Below are positions 38,929 through 48,568 of a stretch of 64,000 bases of DNA, in pieces. The notes below the pieces were generated by a model. The model worked only from the letters and a program-made list of their open reading frames with translations. It was not told the origin of the DNA and made no database searches. The stretch lies in contig CAWCUK010000004.1 of NCBI GenBank assembly GCA_963798775.1, positions 744,001 to 808,000 of the forward strand, given 5' to 3'. The stretch is from CAWCUK01 sp963798775. GTDB taxonomy: Bacteria > Bacteroidota > Ignavibacteria > Ignavibacteriales > Ignavibacteriaceae. The stretch's first letter is position 1, and every line of letters starts with the position of its first letter. A program made the translations under genes and the position numbers.

Positions 38929-39966
38929 CTAGTTAACCTGCCATGTATTACCGTTAAATAATGCTTTTTGAAGGTCCCCTTCCCCTTTTAATTCTTTTAC
39001 TTTATCTACTTGAGCCTGAACATCGGCATCATAAGTAGATCTACTTATTTGTCTGAATATTCCGACCGGAGTAGGCATTTCGGGATTATCATCTAAATGA
39101 GCGAGCATGGTAGCGCGTAAAATACTTTCATCATGTTCATCATGAATTATTACGTCTTCTATTCTGTGCTTACCGTCGTTTAAATCGAGAATAACAGGGT
39201 TCATCCCAACTAAACCAATACCTTTATCTTTATTAATGCCGAATATCATTGGTTTACCATGTTCTAAAATAAGTACATGATCATCTTTAGTTTTTTTATC
39301 AGTTAATGCATCAAAAGCTTTATCATTAAAAATTACACAGTTCTGAAAAACTTCGATAAAAGAAGTCCCTTTATGAGCAGAAGCTCTTCGAAGCATTTCC
39401 TGCATATGTTTTGGGTCTCTATCGATTGTACGAGCGACAAATGTAGCTTCAGAACCTAACGCCAAAGCAACAGGATTGAAAGGGAAATCTATACTTCCGT
39501 ATGGTGAAGTTTTAGTAATTTTTCCTCTTTCTGAGGTTGGAGAATACTGCCCTTTTGTTAATCCATAAATTCTATTGTTGAAAAGGACTATGTTAAGATC
39601 GATGTTTTTACGGCATGCATGAATAAAATGATTACCGCCGATACTTAAAAGATCTCCGTCTCCGGTTGCGACCCAAACCGATAAATCCGGCCGGCTTACT
39701 TTTATTCCGGTCGCAATTGCGGGTGCTCTGCCGTGAATGGTATGAAAACCATAAGTATTCATATAGTAAGGAAATCTTGAAGAGCATCCGATGCCGGAAA
39801 TCCAAACAACTTTTTCTTTCTCTACACCGATTATTTCCGGAAAAGTTCTTTGAACCTGGGCAAGAATAGAATAATCGCCGCAACCGGGACACCATCTTAC
39901 ATCAATATCGTTAGCAAAATCTTTTGCCGTTAACTTTACTTCTTTTACAGCAACAGTATCAGCCAT
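38929..39966 (-). CDS. korB: 2-oxoacid:ferredoxin oxidoreductase subunit beta, copy 2
   Basis: A 345-residue paralogue of the beta subunit at 35798-36832, collinear over its whole length. It has the same Cys pattern (RWCPGCGDYSIL, GIGCSSRFPYY, FQNCVIF) and the same thiamine-diphosphate motif (GDGDLLSIGGNHFIHACRKN). The N-terminal and catalytic parts are almost identical to copy 1, while the C-terminal third differs more (IEDVIIHDEHDESILRATML). The ATG overlaps the end of its alpha subunit by 8 bases, unlike copy 1, which has a 3-base gap. Confidence 0.88.
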   Translation of the reverse strand: MADTVAVKEVKLTAKDFANDIDVRWCPGCGDYSILAQVQRTFPEIIGVEKEKVVWISGIGCSSRFPYYMNTYGFHTIHGRAPAIATGIKVSRPDLSVWVATGDGDLLSIGGNHFIHACRKNIDLNIVLFNNRIYGLTKGQYSPTSERGKITKTSPYGSIDFPFNPVALALGSEATFVARTIDRDPKHMQEMLRRASAHKGTSFIEVFQNCVIFNDKAFDALTDKKTKDDHVLILEHGKPMIFGINKDKGIGLVGMNPVILDLNDGKHRIEDVIIHDEHDESILRATMLAHLDDNPEMPTPVGIFRQISRSTYDADVQAQVDKVKELKGEGDLQKALFNGNTWQVN

Positions 39967-41802
39967 TATAACCTCCTAAAATTTCAATAATTCTTGCTTC
40001 AATGTCGGCAGTTCTAAACGGCAATCCTCTTACAATATTCAACTGCTTAACCGGAACAAGAAATTCACTTCTTACTATTTTTGCTAATTGTCCCAAGTTA
40101 ATTTCCGGAATTAAAACATTTTTAAATTTGCTTAATATTTCACCGGTATTTTTCGGGAAAGGATTAATATATTTTAAGTGAGCTTGAGACACTTTGTAGC
40201 CTTTAGCTCTTACTTGTTTAACGGCTTCGGTAATGGCTCCATATGTTCCGCCCCAACCTAATACAAGGATATCGCCTTCTTCATCACCGTCCACTTTAAG
40301 ATTAGGAATATCATTTTCTATATTTTTAACTTTTTGGTTACGCAGCACAATCATATTATGATGATTGTCTGGATCATAACTAACGGCGCCGGTTATATTA
40401 GCTTTTTCCAGTCCGCCTATCCTGTGTTCAAGTCCCGGAGTGCCTAAACGTACCCAAGGGCGAGCGAGATTTTCATCTCTTGAATAAGGCATAAATCCTT
40501 CTTTTTCCGTTCTGAATTTTACCTTCATATCCGGCAGTTCATCAACATTAGGAATTCTCCATGGTTCAGAACCGTTTGCCAAATATCCGTCAGTTAAAAA
40601 AAGCACAGGAGTCATATATTTTACCGCTAAACGGCATGCCTCAATTGCCATATAAAAACAATCTGAAGGTGTAGAAGCAGCAATTACCGCTAAAGGTGCC
40701 TCTCCGTTTCTGCCGTAAACAGCCTGCAGCAAATCCGCTTGCTCAGTTTTAGTAGGTAAACCTGTGCTGGGTCCGCCTCTTTGAACATCAACAATAACAA
40801 GTGGTAATTCTGTCATAATAGCTAAACCGAGTGCTTCAGTTTTAAGTGCTAATCCGGGACCGCTTGTTGTAGTTATAGCTAAATCTCCTGCAAACGCGGC
40901 GCCTATAGCCGATGTAATTCCTGCAATTTCATCTTCGGCCTGTAAAGTTTTTACACCGAAATTTTTATATGTACTTAAATACTGCAAAATTTCCGAAGCC
41001 GGAGTAATAGGATAAGAACCGAGGAACAACGGAAGTTCTGATTTTACTGAAGCGGCTAAAAATCCAAGCGCTGTAGCTTCATTTCCTGAAATGCTTCTAT
41101 AGGTTCCTTTTGTAAGCTGCGCGGGTTTAATTGTATAGCGAGTTGTGAATAATTCAGTATTTTCACCAAAATTATATCCGGCTTTTAATGCTTTTTGATT
41201 TGCGTCAATAAATTCCGGTTTTTTCTGGAATTTTTTCTGTATCCAATTTTCAGTTTGAGAAAGAGGTCTGTCATAAAGCCAATACATCAATCCGAGCGCA
41301 AAAAAGTTTTTACAACGAGCTACATCTTTAGGAGAAAGTGTAGTTCCTTCTAACGCTTTTATTGTTAAAGAAGTAATAGGAACGGGGAAAACTTGAAATC
41401 CTTTAAACTTCCGTCTTCTAAAGGATTAGCATCATATTTTGCTAATTGTAAATTCTTTTTATCAAATGAATCTGTATTCGCGATTATCATTGCGCCATGT
41501 TTCAACTCATCAAGATTTTTTTTAATCGCCGCGGGATTCATCGCGACTAATATATCCGGTCTATCTCCGGGGGTATGAATATCGTTACTGCTGAAATGTA
41601 ATTGAAAACCACTCACACCGTATACTGTTCCGGTGGGTGCTCTAATTTCTGCGGGATAATCTGGAAGTGTACTTAAATCATTACCTACTAATGCAGTCGT
41701 ATCGCTGAACTGACTGCCAGTCAACTGCATGCCGTCACCGGAGTCGCCGGCAAATCTTACCGTTACTTCGGATAGAGTTTGAACTTCTTTTTCTAGAATC
41801 AT
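39959..41802 (-). CDS. korA: 2-oxoacid:ferredoxin oxidoreductase subunit alpha (gamma-alpha fusion), copy 2 (one frameshift)
   Basis: A paralogue of copy 1, about 614 residues after repair. The gamma domain occupies 41802 down to about 41395 (VTVRFAGDSGDGMQLTGSQF, FSSNDIHTPGDRPDILVAMN). One indel near 41390-41400 ends the first frame in SPFLLLL at 41365; the other frame continues (FPVPITSLTIKALEGTTLSP and KNFFALGLMYWLYDRP) to 39959. The alpha domain motifs LGSYPITPASEILQYL and TLQAEDEIAGITSAIGAAF are intact. Because the protein reads through cleanly with one correction, a sequence error is more likely than a true pseudogene, but a decaying duplicate cannot be excluded. Confidence 0.87.
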
Positions 41803-41935
41803 TTTTTCTATCTCTCGAATTAAAGTTTATTAAAAATTCACTTTTATTATCCATAAACTGTGCCATATAATATTTGTTATTTAGCTATTGTTTTACTGAG
41901 TTCAATTTATTTTTTTACTTAAAACTTGGCCATTT

Positions 41936-42067
41936 ATGCAAAAAAGCTATATTTATTATTCTCAACATTGGAAAGATCTATTTCTATTACTAAGAATGAG
42001 AATTGGTAGAAGTGATGAAGAAATGAACAAATACAGAAATCGTTTAAAAATGAAAAGTCTTGCTTAA
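41936..42067 (+). CDS. Candidate 43-residue small protein, unrecognised
   Basis: An ATG-initiated ORF of 43 codons, basic, with YIYYSQHWKDLFLLLRMRIG near the N-terminus and a Lys/Arg-rich end. The composition is protein-like (Trp, His, amphipathic helix) rather than the Lys/Asn/Ile noise of AT-rich spacers. There is no good ribosome binding site, and the hairpin at its 3' end is better explained as the dsbD terminator. Coding status is therefore uncertain. Confidence 0.28.
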   Translation: MQKSYIYYSQHWKDLFLLLRMRIGRSDEEMNKYRNRLKMKSLA

Positions 42068-42086
42068 ATTATTAAACAAGACCTTT
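42045..42086 (-). terminator. Probable terminator after dsbD
   Basis: GTCTTG and CAAGAC (42057-42062 with 42077-42082) plus flanking A/T pairs form a hairpin. Read on the minus strand it is followed by TTTTCATTTTT. It lies about 70 bases beyond the dsbD stop. The + strand side has only a weak T tract. Confidence 0.55.
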
Positions 42087-42153
42087 CAATTTTCATTAAT
42101 CAAATTTGGAATTAGTATGAATGATGATTTATCTTAATGGAATCATAAGATTA

Positions 42154-43941
42154 TTAATTGATATTTTTAATAATAGAATGAAACTCATCCGGACCAACAA
42201 AACCGGTTATTCGTTTCACTTCATTTCCTTTTGAATCAATAATTAATACTGTGGGAACGCCGAGAATATTAAACTTTTCTCTGAGATTTTCCACTTCCGG
42301 AGATAGAGATTTAGTCATATCGGCTTTATATGTATAGAAACTTTTAGATTCATTAATTACACGTTGATCTGAAAAAGTTGAGGCTTCTAACTCTTTACAG
42401 GGAATGCACCAATCGGCATAAAAATCTATTATTATTCCTTTCTTATCGGAAATAGTTGCCGGCAGGGCGTTTTCTGTATAATGTTTCCATGCAATCGATT
42501 TTTTTTCGGTAGGATAAAGCATATAAGCAGCAACCGCGATTAATACCACCGAAAATGATATTTTAAAAATTTTAAAAGCTTTTACGCTATTTGCAAGCTT
42601 ATCAACAAACAATAAATATAAAGCTGTAATAATCATAAAAATGGGAAGAATATATCCGCTGATTTCGCCGGGTATAAGCGGAAGCAAAAAGTATAAAGCC
42701 ATACCGATTAATACAAAACCGAAAACATGTTTTACCGCTTCCATCCATTCACCGGAACGAGGCAAACTTTTGATTTTACCGGAGAAAATGGCTAAGAATA
42801 AATACGGAACACCTAAACCTAAAGCTAAAACAAAAAACATCAGAAATCCGAAATAAGGATCAGCTTTAGCGGCTACATAAGTAACTAAACCAAGAACAAA
42901 AGGTCCTATGCAAGGTGCCGCGACAATTCCCATAGTTAAACCCATAAATAAAGCGCCGAACATTCCGGATTTAGCACCGCCGGCTTTGGCTACAAGTGAA
43001 TCCGGAAGTTTAAATTCATAAACTCCGAACATACTGAGTGAAAGCACAACAAAAATTAATGCGATAAAAATAATTACAAAAGTATTTTGAAGAAGCGCAC
43101 CGAAAACAGCACCGCTTAACGCGGTTATTACTCCGATTGCCGAATAAGTAATCGCCATTCCCAATACAAATAATAGCCCCATAAGAACAAGTCTGCTAGT
43201 TCTGCCTTCGCTTTGTCCCCCGAAAAAACCAATGGTAATTGGTATAAGCGGATAAACACAAGGAGTTAAATTTAAAGCCAAGCCGCCTAAAAAAACAAAA
43301 ATTAGACCTAAAATAATTCCGTTGTTCTCGAAAATGTTTGACAAAGAATTAACTGAGTCTGATTGTTTAACGGCACCGGAAGCCGCTGAATAGCTCAAAT
43401 CAATTTTTTTAAAAACATCCTGATTTATTTCATTCACAACAGATTGCTTATTTACAACTTCAACTTTCAAAGTATCTTTAACTGATGTTGGAGGAAGGCA
43501 TGTATTATTATTACATGATTGATATTGCAGTTCAATAATTAGCGGATAAATTCCGGGTTCAATATTTTTATTAACTTTAACTAATCCGCCGATGTAAATT
43601 TCTCCCTGCCAAACCGAAAGCGGTTCGTCTGAAAATCCCAATTTAATATCTTCCGCTTTAGGATAAGTTGTTTTTTCTAACTTAAATGGTCCGGCTGAAT
43701 CAATAACAAGTTTGCTTGGAATTAAAAATTCATCATACGGTCGATTTGAATTTATGTGCCATTCTTTCTCTATCTCTGCTTTTACAGCGAGTTTAAATTC
43801 TCCGTCTTTAAAAACTTTATCGAAGGACTTATAAGATTGAATTTTCACCAGCTCTTTTTGCTGCCCAAATTGGGCAAAATTATTCGCGGTAAAAACCAAA
43901 AATATTAATAACAATACTTTATTTAATAATTTCATTTTCAT
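42154..43941 (-). CDS. dsbD: Thiol:disulfide interchange protein DsbD
   Basis: A 595-residue inner-membrane reductant transporter. The signal peptide (about 1-23) is followed by the periplasmic alpha domain (about 24-170) with the Cys pair of CNNNTCLPP. The membrane domain (about 210-450, eight helices) has its two Cys in NLTPCVYPLIPI and AAPCIGPFVLG. The C-terminal thioredoxin domain has DWCIPCKELE (CxxC). Electrons pass from cytoplasmic thioredoxin to periplasmic partners such as disulfide isomerases or cytochrome c maturation proteins. It starts 25 bases after nadE on the same strand. Confidence 0.93.
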   Translation of the reverse strand: MKMKLLNKVLLLIFLVFTANNFAQFGQQKELVKIQSYKSFDKVFKDGEFKLAVKAEIEKEWHINSNRPYDEFLIPSKLVIDSAGPFKLEKTTYPKAEDIKLGFSDEPLSVWQGEIYIGGLVKVNKNIEPGIYPLIIELQYQSCNNNTCLPPTSVKDTLKVEVVNKQSVVNEINQDVFKKIDLSYSAASGAVKQSDSVNSLSNIFENNGIILGLIFVFLGGLALNLTPCVYPLIPITIGFFGGQSEGRTSRLVLMGLLFVLGMAITYSAIGVITALSGAVFGALLQNTFVIIFIALIFVVLSLSMFGVYEFKLPDSLVAKAGGAKSGMFGALFMGLTMGIVAAPCIGPFVLGLVTYVAAKADPYFGFLMFFVLALGLGVPYLFLAIFSGKIKSLPRSGEWMEAVKHVFGFVLIGMALYFLLPLIPGEISGYILPIFMIITALYLLFVDKLANSVKAFKIFKISFSVVLIAVAAYMLYPTEKKSIAWKHYTENALPATISDKKGIIIDFYADWCIPCKELEASTFSDQRVINESKSFYTYKADMTKSLSPEVENLREKFNILGVPTVLIIDSKGNEVKRITGFVGPDEFHSIIKNIN

Positions 43942-43966
43942 TTAATATTATTCCGTTTTATCCATT

Positions 43967-45606
43967 TTATTTTCGCCATCCTTGAACTATAGGATAACGG
44001 CGGCCGAAACCAAAAGCTTTTTTTGAAACTCTTAAAGCCGGCGCAGCTTGTTTTCTTTTAAATTCATTTAGATCTACCATTCGCAATATTTTCTTTACAA
44101 GTTGTTCATTTTTTATTTTTAAAGAAATTTCATGGTACTCTTTATTCTCTTCCAAATACATTTTTAATATTTCATCAAGAATCTCGTACGGTGGAAGAGA
44201 ATCTTGATCTTTTTGACCGTGCCTTAATTCCGCCGAAGGAATTTTCTCTATAATTTCATTTGGTATAATCTCTTTTTCTTTATTTATAAAACGCGCAATT
44301 TTATAAACTTCTGTTTTATAAATATCGGCAATTACAGCCAATCCGCCATTCATATCACCGTATAAAGTTGCATACCCTACTGCCATTTCCGATTTATTAC
44401 CTGTGGTTAAAAGCAGATTATTAAATTTATTTGAATAAGCCATCAAATAAACGCCTCTAATTCTTGCCTGAATATTTTCTTCCGTAACATTTTCCGGGAG
44501 ATTACCGAAATATTGTTAGAAAATTGTTCCAGAATTTTCTTAAATACAGGCTGAATAGAAACATTGTTTTGTGAGATGCCTAAATTATCAATAAGTTTCT
44601 GAGAATGGCTGATACTTCCTTCAGTAGAAAATTCCGAAGGCATTAAAAGAACATGCACATTTTCTTTACCCAAAGCCTGAACAGCTATATATGTTACGAG
44701 TGCCGAATCAATTCCCCCGCTTAAACCTACCAAAAGTTTTTTGAATTTTAATTTTTCGCAGTATTCTTTTACTCCGTATATTAAGGCTTCTAACACTTCT
44801 TCCGGAAACTCCTTTTCTACTTTAGATACTTTTCCGTTTTTAACCTCGGTATCAAAAATGAAATAATCTTCTTCATAAGCTTTTCCTAATTTTATCAACT
44901 CACCTTTATTGTTGAAGCACATACTCGCGCCGTCAAAAATTAATTCTGTTTGTGCGCCTACACAGCAAACATAAGCTAAAGGGATTTTTTCGTTCTCTGT
45001 TAATAATGATAACATTTTTCTCCGGTCTTCCCTTTTACCGAAAGAATAGGGACTGGAGGAAATATTTAATAAAACTGTAGCGCCCATATTTATTTGTTCT
45101 TTAACAGGATCAAAATTATATCTTCGGCGATACCAGTAATCCTCATCGTTCCAAATATCTTCGCAGACAGAAATTCCTAATTTTTCTCCTTTAAATTCAT
45201 GCAATTCTACAGATTTTGCGGGATCGAAATAACGCATTTCATCAAATACATCATAATTAGGAATTAAAGATTTGGCCTGAACAAATTGAATTTTTCCCCC
45301 GTAACATAGAATAGCTGAATTATGTACATCTGTACCAATTCTATCATTATCTTCAGTTATGCTTCCGAAAATCAATCCTGTTGAATTAGTTTGAGAGGCA
45401 ATTTCATACGCGGCAGTATTGACGGCATTTCTAAATTCTTCTTTTTCTACTAAATCGAGCGGCGGATAACCGACCAGGGAAAGTTCGGGACAAACAACCA
45501 AATCGGCGCCGTCTTCAATTCCCCTTTTATATCCTTCTAAAATTTTATTCTTATTATATTCAAGATCGCCTATAATTGAATCTATTTGACATACAGCAAT
45601 TTTCAT
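43967..45606 (-). CDS. nadE: Glutamine-dependent NAD+ synthase (one frameshift)
   Basis: About 546 residues. The N-terminal carbon-nitrogen hydrolase (glutaminase) domain has Glu in VCPELSLVGYPPLDLV, Lys in QAKSLIPNYDVFDE and Cys in GISVCEDIWND. The C-terminal NAD synthetase domain has the pyrophosphatase loop LVGLSGGIDSALV, TTGNKSEMAVGYATLYGDM and the ending RRYPIVQGWRK. One missing base near 44512 shifts the frame after EQFSNNIS; restoring it gives GNLPENVTEENIQARIRGVY, joining to LMAYSNKFNNLL. It amidates deamido-NAD in the last step of NAD synthesis. Confidence 0.94.
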
Positions 45607-45786
45607 ATCAGCAGCATTTTATTAAAATACAAAAATAGAAAAGGTTATCAGCTTTTACAATAAATTTTTAAATTCATGATTCAAAAATATTTAATTATTT
45701 AAAATTATTTCATCTACTATTTTCGGAATTTTAATTAAGTAATGATTAAATTTATTGATATAAATTATCTTCAAACAAAGGTTTAT

Positions 45787-46584
45787 ATGAAAAAGTTATT
45801 CTTCTTATTTTTCGTTTTTATTCTTGTTTCAAAATCTTTTCCGCAAGATTCACTTTTTATTACAAAAGATTATATTCCTCATACTGATACTACTTTAATT
45901 TTTTCCCCTTCCGATTATGATTCTACAACTAAATATCCTTTAGTTGTTATGCTTCATGGTTGGGCGGGAAATTATAACCAATGGAATGAAGACGCCGATC
46001 TTCAAGGTTTTGCAGATAAATATAAATTTGTTATTGTTTGCCCGGACGGATTTTATGATTCGTGGTATATTGATAGCCCTGTAAAAAAGAATTCACAATA
46101 TGAAAAATTTTTCTTCAACGATCTTATGCCGCATGTTTTTACAAATTATAAAATTGATAAATCGAACATTTTTATTACCGGTTTAAGTATGGGAGGACAC
46201 GGAGCAATGTATTTAATGTTAACTCATCCGGATTTCTTTAAAAGTGCCGGCAGTACCAGCGGGATAATGGATCTAACTCCCTTCCCCGATAAATACGGTT
46301 TAGATAAAGTGCTCGGAAGTTTTAATACTTCCGCGGTAAACTGGTTAAAGCATTCTGATTTTTATCTGCTTAAAAATATTAAACACTCTCATAGAAAAAT
46401 TATTGTGGATTGCGGTACAGAGGATTTTTCTTTTAGTATAAATAAAAAATTCGTCGACTTTTGTAAATATTATAATGTTGACGTTACTTTTATAAGCGGG
46501 CCCGGAAATCATTCCCACAAATATTGGAGAGCCGCGATTCCCAAACATTTTGAATTCTTTAATAATTTAGTAAAAGAGAAATAA
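45787..46584 (+). CDS. Secreted esterase (FrmB/esterase D-like alpha/beta hydrolase)
   Basis: A 265-residue exported hydrolase. The ATG at 45787 begins a signal peptide (MKKLFFLFFVFILVSKSFPQ), so it is preferred over the ATG 45 bases upstream. The oxyanion-side motif VVMLHGWAGNYNQWNED, nucleophile elbow GLSMGGHGAMY, a later Asp (DCGTEDFSF) and His (GPGNHSHKYW) give a complete Ser-Asp-His set. The family includes tributyrin esterases, feruloyl esterases and mycolyltransferase-like enzymes. The substrate is unknown, and it is probably periplasmic or secreted. It is divergent from nadE. Confidence 0.84.
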   Translation: MKKLFFLFFVFILVSKSFPQDSLFITKDYIPHTDTTLIFSPSDYDSTTKYPLVVMLHGWAGNYNQWNEDADLQGFADKYKFVIVCPDGFYDSWYIDSPVKKNSQYEKFFFNDLMPHVFTNYKIDKSNIFITGLSMGGHGAMYLMLTHPDFFKSAGSTSGIMDLTPFPDKYGLDKVLGSFNTSAVNWLKHSDFYLLKNIKHSHRKIIVDCGTEDFSFSINKKFVDFCKYYNVDVTFISGPGNHSHKYWRAAIPKHFEFFNNLVKEK

Positions 46585-46719
46585 TTACCTGTACCACTAA
46601 AACAAAATTTTTTCCGTTATTCGATTATTATTTCCGGTAATAAAAATAAGGGTATAGTTTATGTTTGTTTTTAATACTTTTGTGCTAAGAATAATCCATA
46701 TAATATTTAGAGGTATATA

Positions 46720-47172
46720 ATGAACAAACGATTATACCGATCCAGAAGAGACAAGATGATCGGCGGAGTTGCTGCAGGTTTGGCAAATTATTTTGAAATT
46801 GATCCGACGCTTGTAAGAGTATTATTTATTGTAACTCTTTTTTTAGGCGGAAGCGGAATTATAGCGTATATAGTTTTATGGATTGTAGTTCCTGAAGAAC
46901 CGTATGTTACTGCTCATAATTCTTCGGCTCCCCCACCTGAGGGAGAAACCACAACTAATTTTACAATTGAACAAGAGCATGAATCATTTGAAAAACATAA
47001 AAATAAAAGAACTAATATGGCGGGAATAATTTTGGTTGTAATAGGGTTCTTATTTTTAGCCGATAATTTTTTCCCTAGAATTCGTTTTGGTGATTTTTGG
47101 CCTCTCATTTTAATAGCTGTGGGAATCGGATTACTTTTAAATTCCAGGCAACATTCGGGTGAAGTAAAATGA
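46720..47172 (+). CDS. PspC domain protein
   Basis: A 150-residue membrane protein. The PspC domain is at residues 1-60 (RSRRDKMIGGVAAGLANYFE with IAYIVLWIVVPEE). A Pro/Glu-rich linker follows, then two more hydrophobic helices (about 98-115 and 127-142) resembling the LiaI/LiaF N-terminal region. PspC-type proteins sense envelope stress at the inner membrane. The next gene's ATG overlaps the stop (ATGA), and the two share related membrane helices. Confidence 0.85.
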   Translation: MNKRLYRSRRDKMIGGVAAGLANYFEIDPTLVRVLFIVTLFLGGSGIIAYIVLWIVVPEEPYVTAHNSSAPPPEGETTTNFTIEQEHESFEKHKNKRTNMAGIILVVIGFLFLADNFFPRIRFGDFWPLILIAVGIGLLLNSRQHSGEVK

Positions 47173-48110
47173 AAACTAAACACGTCTTTTGGGGATTACT
47201 CTTTGTAACAATCGGAGTGCTTGTTTTACTGAATAATTTAAACTCGCTTCGGTTTGAATGGTACGACGCGACCAGATATTGGCCGCTTGTTTTAGTTTTA
47301 CTGGGAATTTCAATTATGATTCCCAATAAAATAATTAAAGCCTTTGTCGCCGGTATTTCCGCAATTTTATTAGCTGTTGTAATTTTTGCCGCATTTAAAA
47401 CTGGAATAAATACTATTACCGATAATATTATAATTGAAGGAGATAATGGATTAAATTTTTCGTTTGATGATAGCACTTCATTTAATACTTATGTATCAAA
47501 TTATGATTCTTCCATAAAAACCGCTAATCTAAAAGTAGATGCCGGCGGAGGATATTTTAAACTTATAGATTCCACCGATGAATTAATTAAAGTTTTCAGT
47601 ACATCAAATGTAAATTATAGTCTAACTTCCGAAACAGATAACAATGGAGCTGATCTAAATTTGAAGATGGAAGATCATCGTTTAAGATTCCATAAAGGAA
47701 AGTTGAATAATAAAACTGAAATAATGTTGAACACAAAACCAGCTTGGAATCTTGATTTGGATATTGGCGCTTCTTCGGTTGATATGAATTTAACAAAATA
47801 TAATATTAATAATCTAAAATTAGATGTAGGAGCAGCTTCAATAAAAATTAAACTCGGTGAAATGAGTGATGAAACTAATCTAAAATTAAAAGCCGGAGTC
47901 TCTTCTATTGATATTGAAGTTCCGGAAAATGTAGGATGTGAAATAAGATCTGATGTTAATCTTTCATCTAAACATTATTCCGGTTTTAATGAAATATCAT
48001 CTTCATTATACAGAACAGAAAATTTTAGTAAATCAGGCAAAAAAATTTTTCTTTCTCTCGATACCGGTGTTTCAAGCATAACAGTAAGCCGCTACGGTAA
48101 AACTTGGTAA
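47169..48110 (+). CDS. LiaF-like membrane protein with beta-helical C-terminal domain
   Basis: A 313-residue protein. The N-terminal four-helix membrane region (about 1-80; HVFWGLLFVTIGVLVLLNNL) is of the LiaF/DUF5668 type. The extracytoplasmic or cytoplasmic beta-rich domain (about 110-313) has repeating short strands (LDLDIGASSVDMNL, LKLDVGAASIKIKLGE, LKAGVSSIDIEVPE), as in the LiaF C-terminal or toast-rack domains. Its partner is the overlapping PspC protein. It likely belongs to an envelope-stress module, although no response regulator is nearby. Confidence 0.78.
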   Translation: MKTKHVFWGLLFVTIGVLVLLNNLNSLRFEWYDATRYWPLVLVLLGISIMIPNKIIKAFVAGISAILLAVVIFAAFKTGINTITDNIIIEGDNGLNFSFDDSTSFNTYVSNYDSSIKTANLKVDAGGGYFKLIDSTDELIKVFSTSNVNYSLTSETDNNGADLNLKMEDHRLRFHKGKLNNKTEIMLNTKPAWNLDLDIGASSVDMNLTKYNINNLKLDVGAASIKIKLGEMSDETNLKLKAGVSSIDIEVPENVGCEIRSDVNLSSKHYSGFNEISSSLYRTENFSKSGKKIFLSLDTGVSSITVSRYGKTW

Positions 48111-48112
48111 AA

Positions 48113-48457
48113 TTATTTTTTACTTTTCTTTTTTGATAACGGCTGTGGTTTCCAAATATATTTTTCAAGAATAACACAGCCGTTTTCATCAAATTCAACT
48201 CCTTCGGAACGAAGCAAATCTTCCATAATTTCCGGATCACCAAAATGCATTTTTCCTGTTAGAGCTCCGAATCGATTAACAACTCTATGGCATGGAAGTC
48301 CGCTTTCCTTTGAGCCGTTTAACGCCCATCCAACTGTTCTTGCTGATGATCGAATTCCGCATGCCTCAGCTATATCACCGTATGTGGCTACTTTACCGAA
48401 AGGAATTTTTGCTACAATTTCATATACTCTGTCGAAGAAATCATTAGTTTTTTTCAT
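48113..48457 (-). CDS. MGMT-like DNA-binding protein (alkyltransferase-like family)
   Basis: A 114-residue protein matching only the C-terminal DNA-binding domain of O6-methylguanine methyltransferase: IPFGKVATYGDIAEACGIRS, ARTVGWALNGS and GLPCHRVVNRFGALTG. The PCHRV motif, including the acceptor Cys, is retained. Many short relatives in this phylum have Ala or Trp there and act as base-flipping sensors without transfer activity. The missing N-terminal domain and present Cys leave both options open. It converges with the LiaF-like gene, with 2 bases between stops. Confidence 0.82.
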   Translation of the reverse strand: MKKTNDFFDRVYEIVAKIPFGKVATYGDIAEACGIRSSARTVGWALNGSKESGLPCHRVVNRFGALTGKMHFGDPEIMEDLLRSEGVEFDENGCVILEKYIWKPQPLSKKKSKK

Positions 48458-48568
48458 CTTGTGCTATATCTAATTAATATTTTTTTGTGATTTAAAAAGT
48501 AATGAAAATTCCTCATAATTAATATATTGAAGTCTATGAGATATATTATTCATACTAACGGATAAAAG

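Larger units (their letters stand above)
41803..42153. other. 351-base gap between korA copy 2 and dsbD
   Basis: This gap holds the presumed promoter of the copy 2 korAB operon (minus strand, upper part of 41803-41900), a small candidate ORF on the + strand (41936-42067) and a hairpin (42051-42086) that fits a minus-strand terminator for dsbD. No other recognisable feature was seen. Confidence 0.5.
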
